From: Bacillus_BD oryzisoli_A
Lineage (GTDB): Bacteria; Bacillota; Bacilli; Bacillales; Cytobacillaceae
Direction of reading: 5' to 3'
Length of the DNA: 64,000 bases
NCBI RefSeq assembly: GCF_043641075.1
Contig: NZ_JBHZRC010000003.1
Location: 248,001-312,000, forward strand
Below the pieces are notes generated by a model. It searched no databases. It was not told the origin of the DNA and saw nothing but the letters and a program-made list of their open reading frames with translations. Both the position numbers and the translations under genes were made by a program. This document shows positions 63,905 to 64,000 of the stretch, one piece after another; the stretch's first letter is position 1, and every line of letters starts with the position of its first letter.

Positions 63905-64000
63905 CTACTCCTCAACATAAAAGTGATGCTCTTTTTCATCTGTCAGCCCTAATATGTCCAGAACAAAATACGTAATCGAATATCTTTCTTTTACTTCCTC
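63905..64000 (-). CDS. C-terminal end of a gene running off the right edge
   Basis: 31 codons ending in TAG: EEVKERYSITYFVLDILGLT then DEKEHHFYVEE. Too short to identify. Close coupling to the following glycosyltransferase suggests it belongs to the same polysaccharide operon. Confidence 0.6.
   Translation of the reverse strand, partial: EEVKERYSITYFVLDILGLTDEKEHHFYVEE

Overview
The window looks like a chromosomal segment of a low-GC, motile, spore-forming member of the Bacillaceae. Evidence: the degS-degU, degV, comFA, comFC, yvyF, flgM-flgN-flgK-flgL, fliW-csrA, hag gene order known from Bacillus subtilis, TagO, an Sda-type sporulation inhibitor, sigma-D (TAAA-N14/15-GCCGATAT) promoters and Gram-positive ribosome binding sites. 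Nearly everything is on the minus strand; the clear plus-strand genes are a LAGLIDADG endonuclease and yvyE.

Layout. 1-12.7 kb: a signalling block with a PAS protein cut by the window edge, a globin-sensor fragment, a SRPBCC/CoxG protein, a membrane diguanylate cyclase, a 1294-residue PAS/GGDEF/EAL/histidine-kinase fusion behind a c-di-GMP-I riboswitch, a chemoreceptor, a SWIM zinc-finger protein and a frameshifted DUF6429 gene. 13-18.8 kb: a flagellin-variation zone with a 1143-residue giant flagellin carrying tandem beta-rich repeats, a free-standing homing endonuclease, and a decayed flagellin tail that still holds a group I intron. 18.9-26.3 kb: a pseudaminic acid operon (pseB, C, F, G, a formyltransferase, pseI) led by a Maf flagellin glycosyltransferase. 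26.4-28.3 kb: the main flagellin gene, split by two group I introns, the second of which carries its own copy of the flagellin C-terminus. 28.4-40 kb: csrA, fliW, flgL, flgK, flgN, flgM, a YaaR protein, a second intact flagellin, fliS, an FlhB-tail protein and a very large YlqG/FliK-like protein. 41-51 kb: a GGDEF-EAL-PilZ protein, yvyF, comFC, comFA, degV, sda (with DnaA boxes upstream) and degU-degS. 51.6-64 kb: yvyE, tagO and a polysaccharide locus (flippase, LicD-like protein, dTDP-rhamnose genes rfbA-C-B-D, glycosyltransferases, polymerase and acyltransferase).

How it fits together. Sigma-D promoters drive the late flagellar genes and FlgM would hold sigma-D in check. FliW and CsrA would gate flagellin translation. 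FliS would escort flagellin, and Maf with the Pse enzymes would glycosylate it. c-di-GMP enzymes and a c-di-GMP riboswitch border the motility genes, as does DegS-DegU, consistent with a motile/sessile switch. The most unusual content is the flagellin system: one giant flagellin, one doubly split flagellin, one intact flagellin and one intron-bearing remnant beside a homing endonuclease.

Intergenic space carries two tandem arrays with the same 52-bp period but different sequences, and at least two families of palindromic dispersed repeats. All calls are from reading the sequence; no database search or folding program was run.
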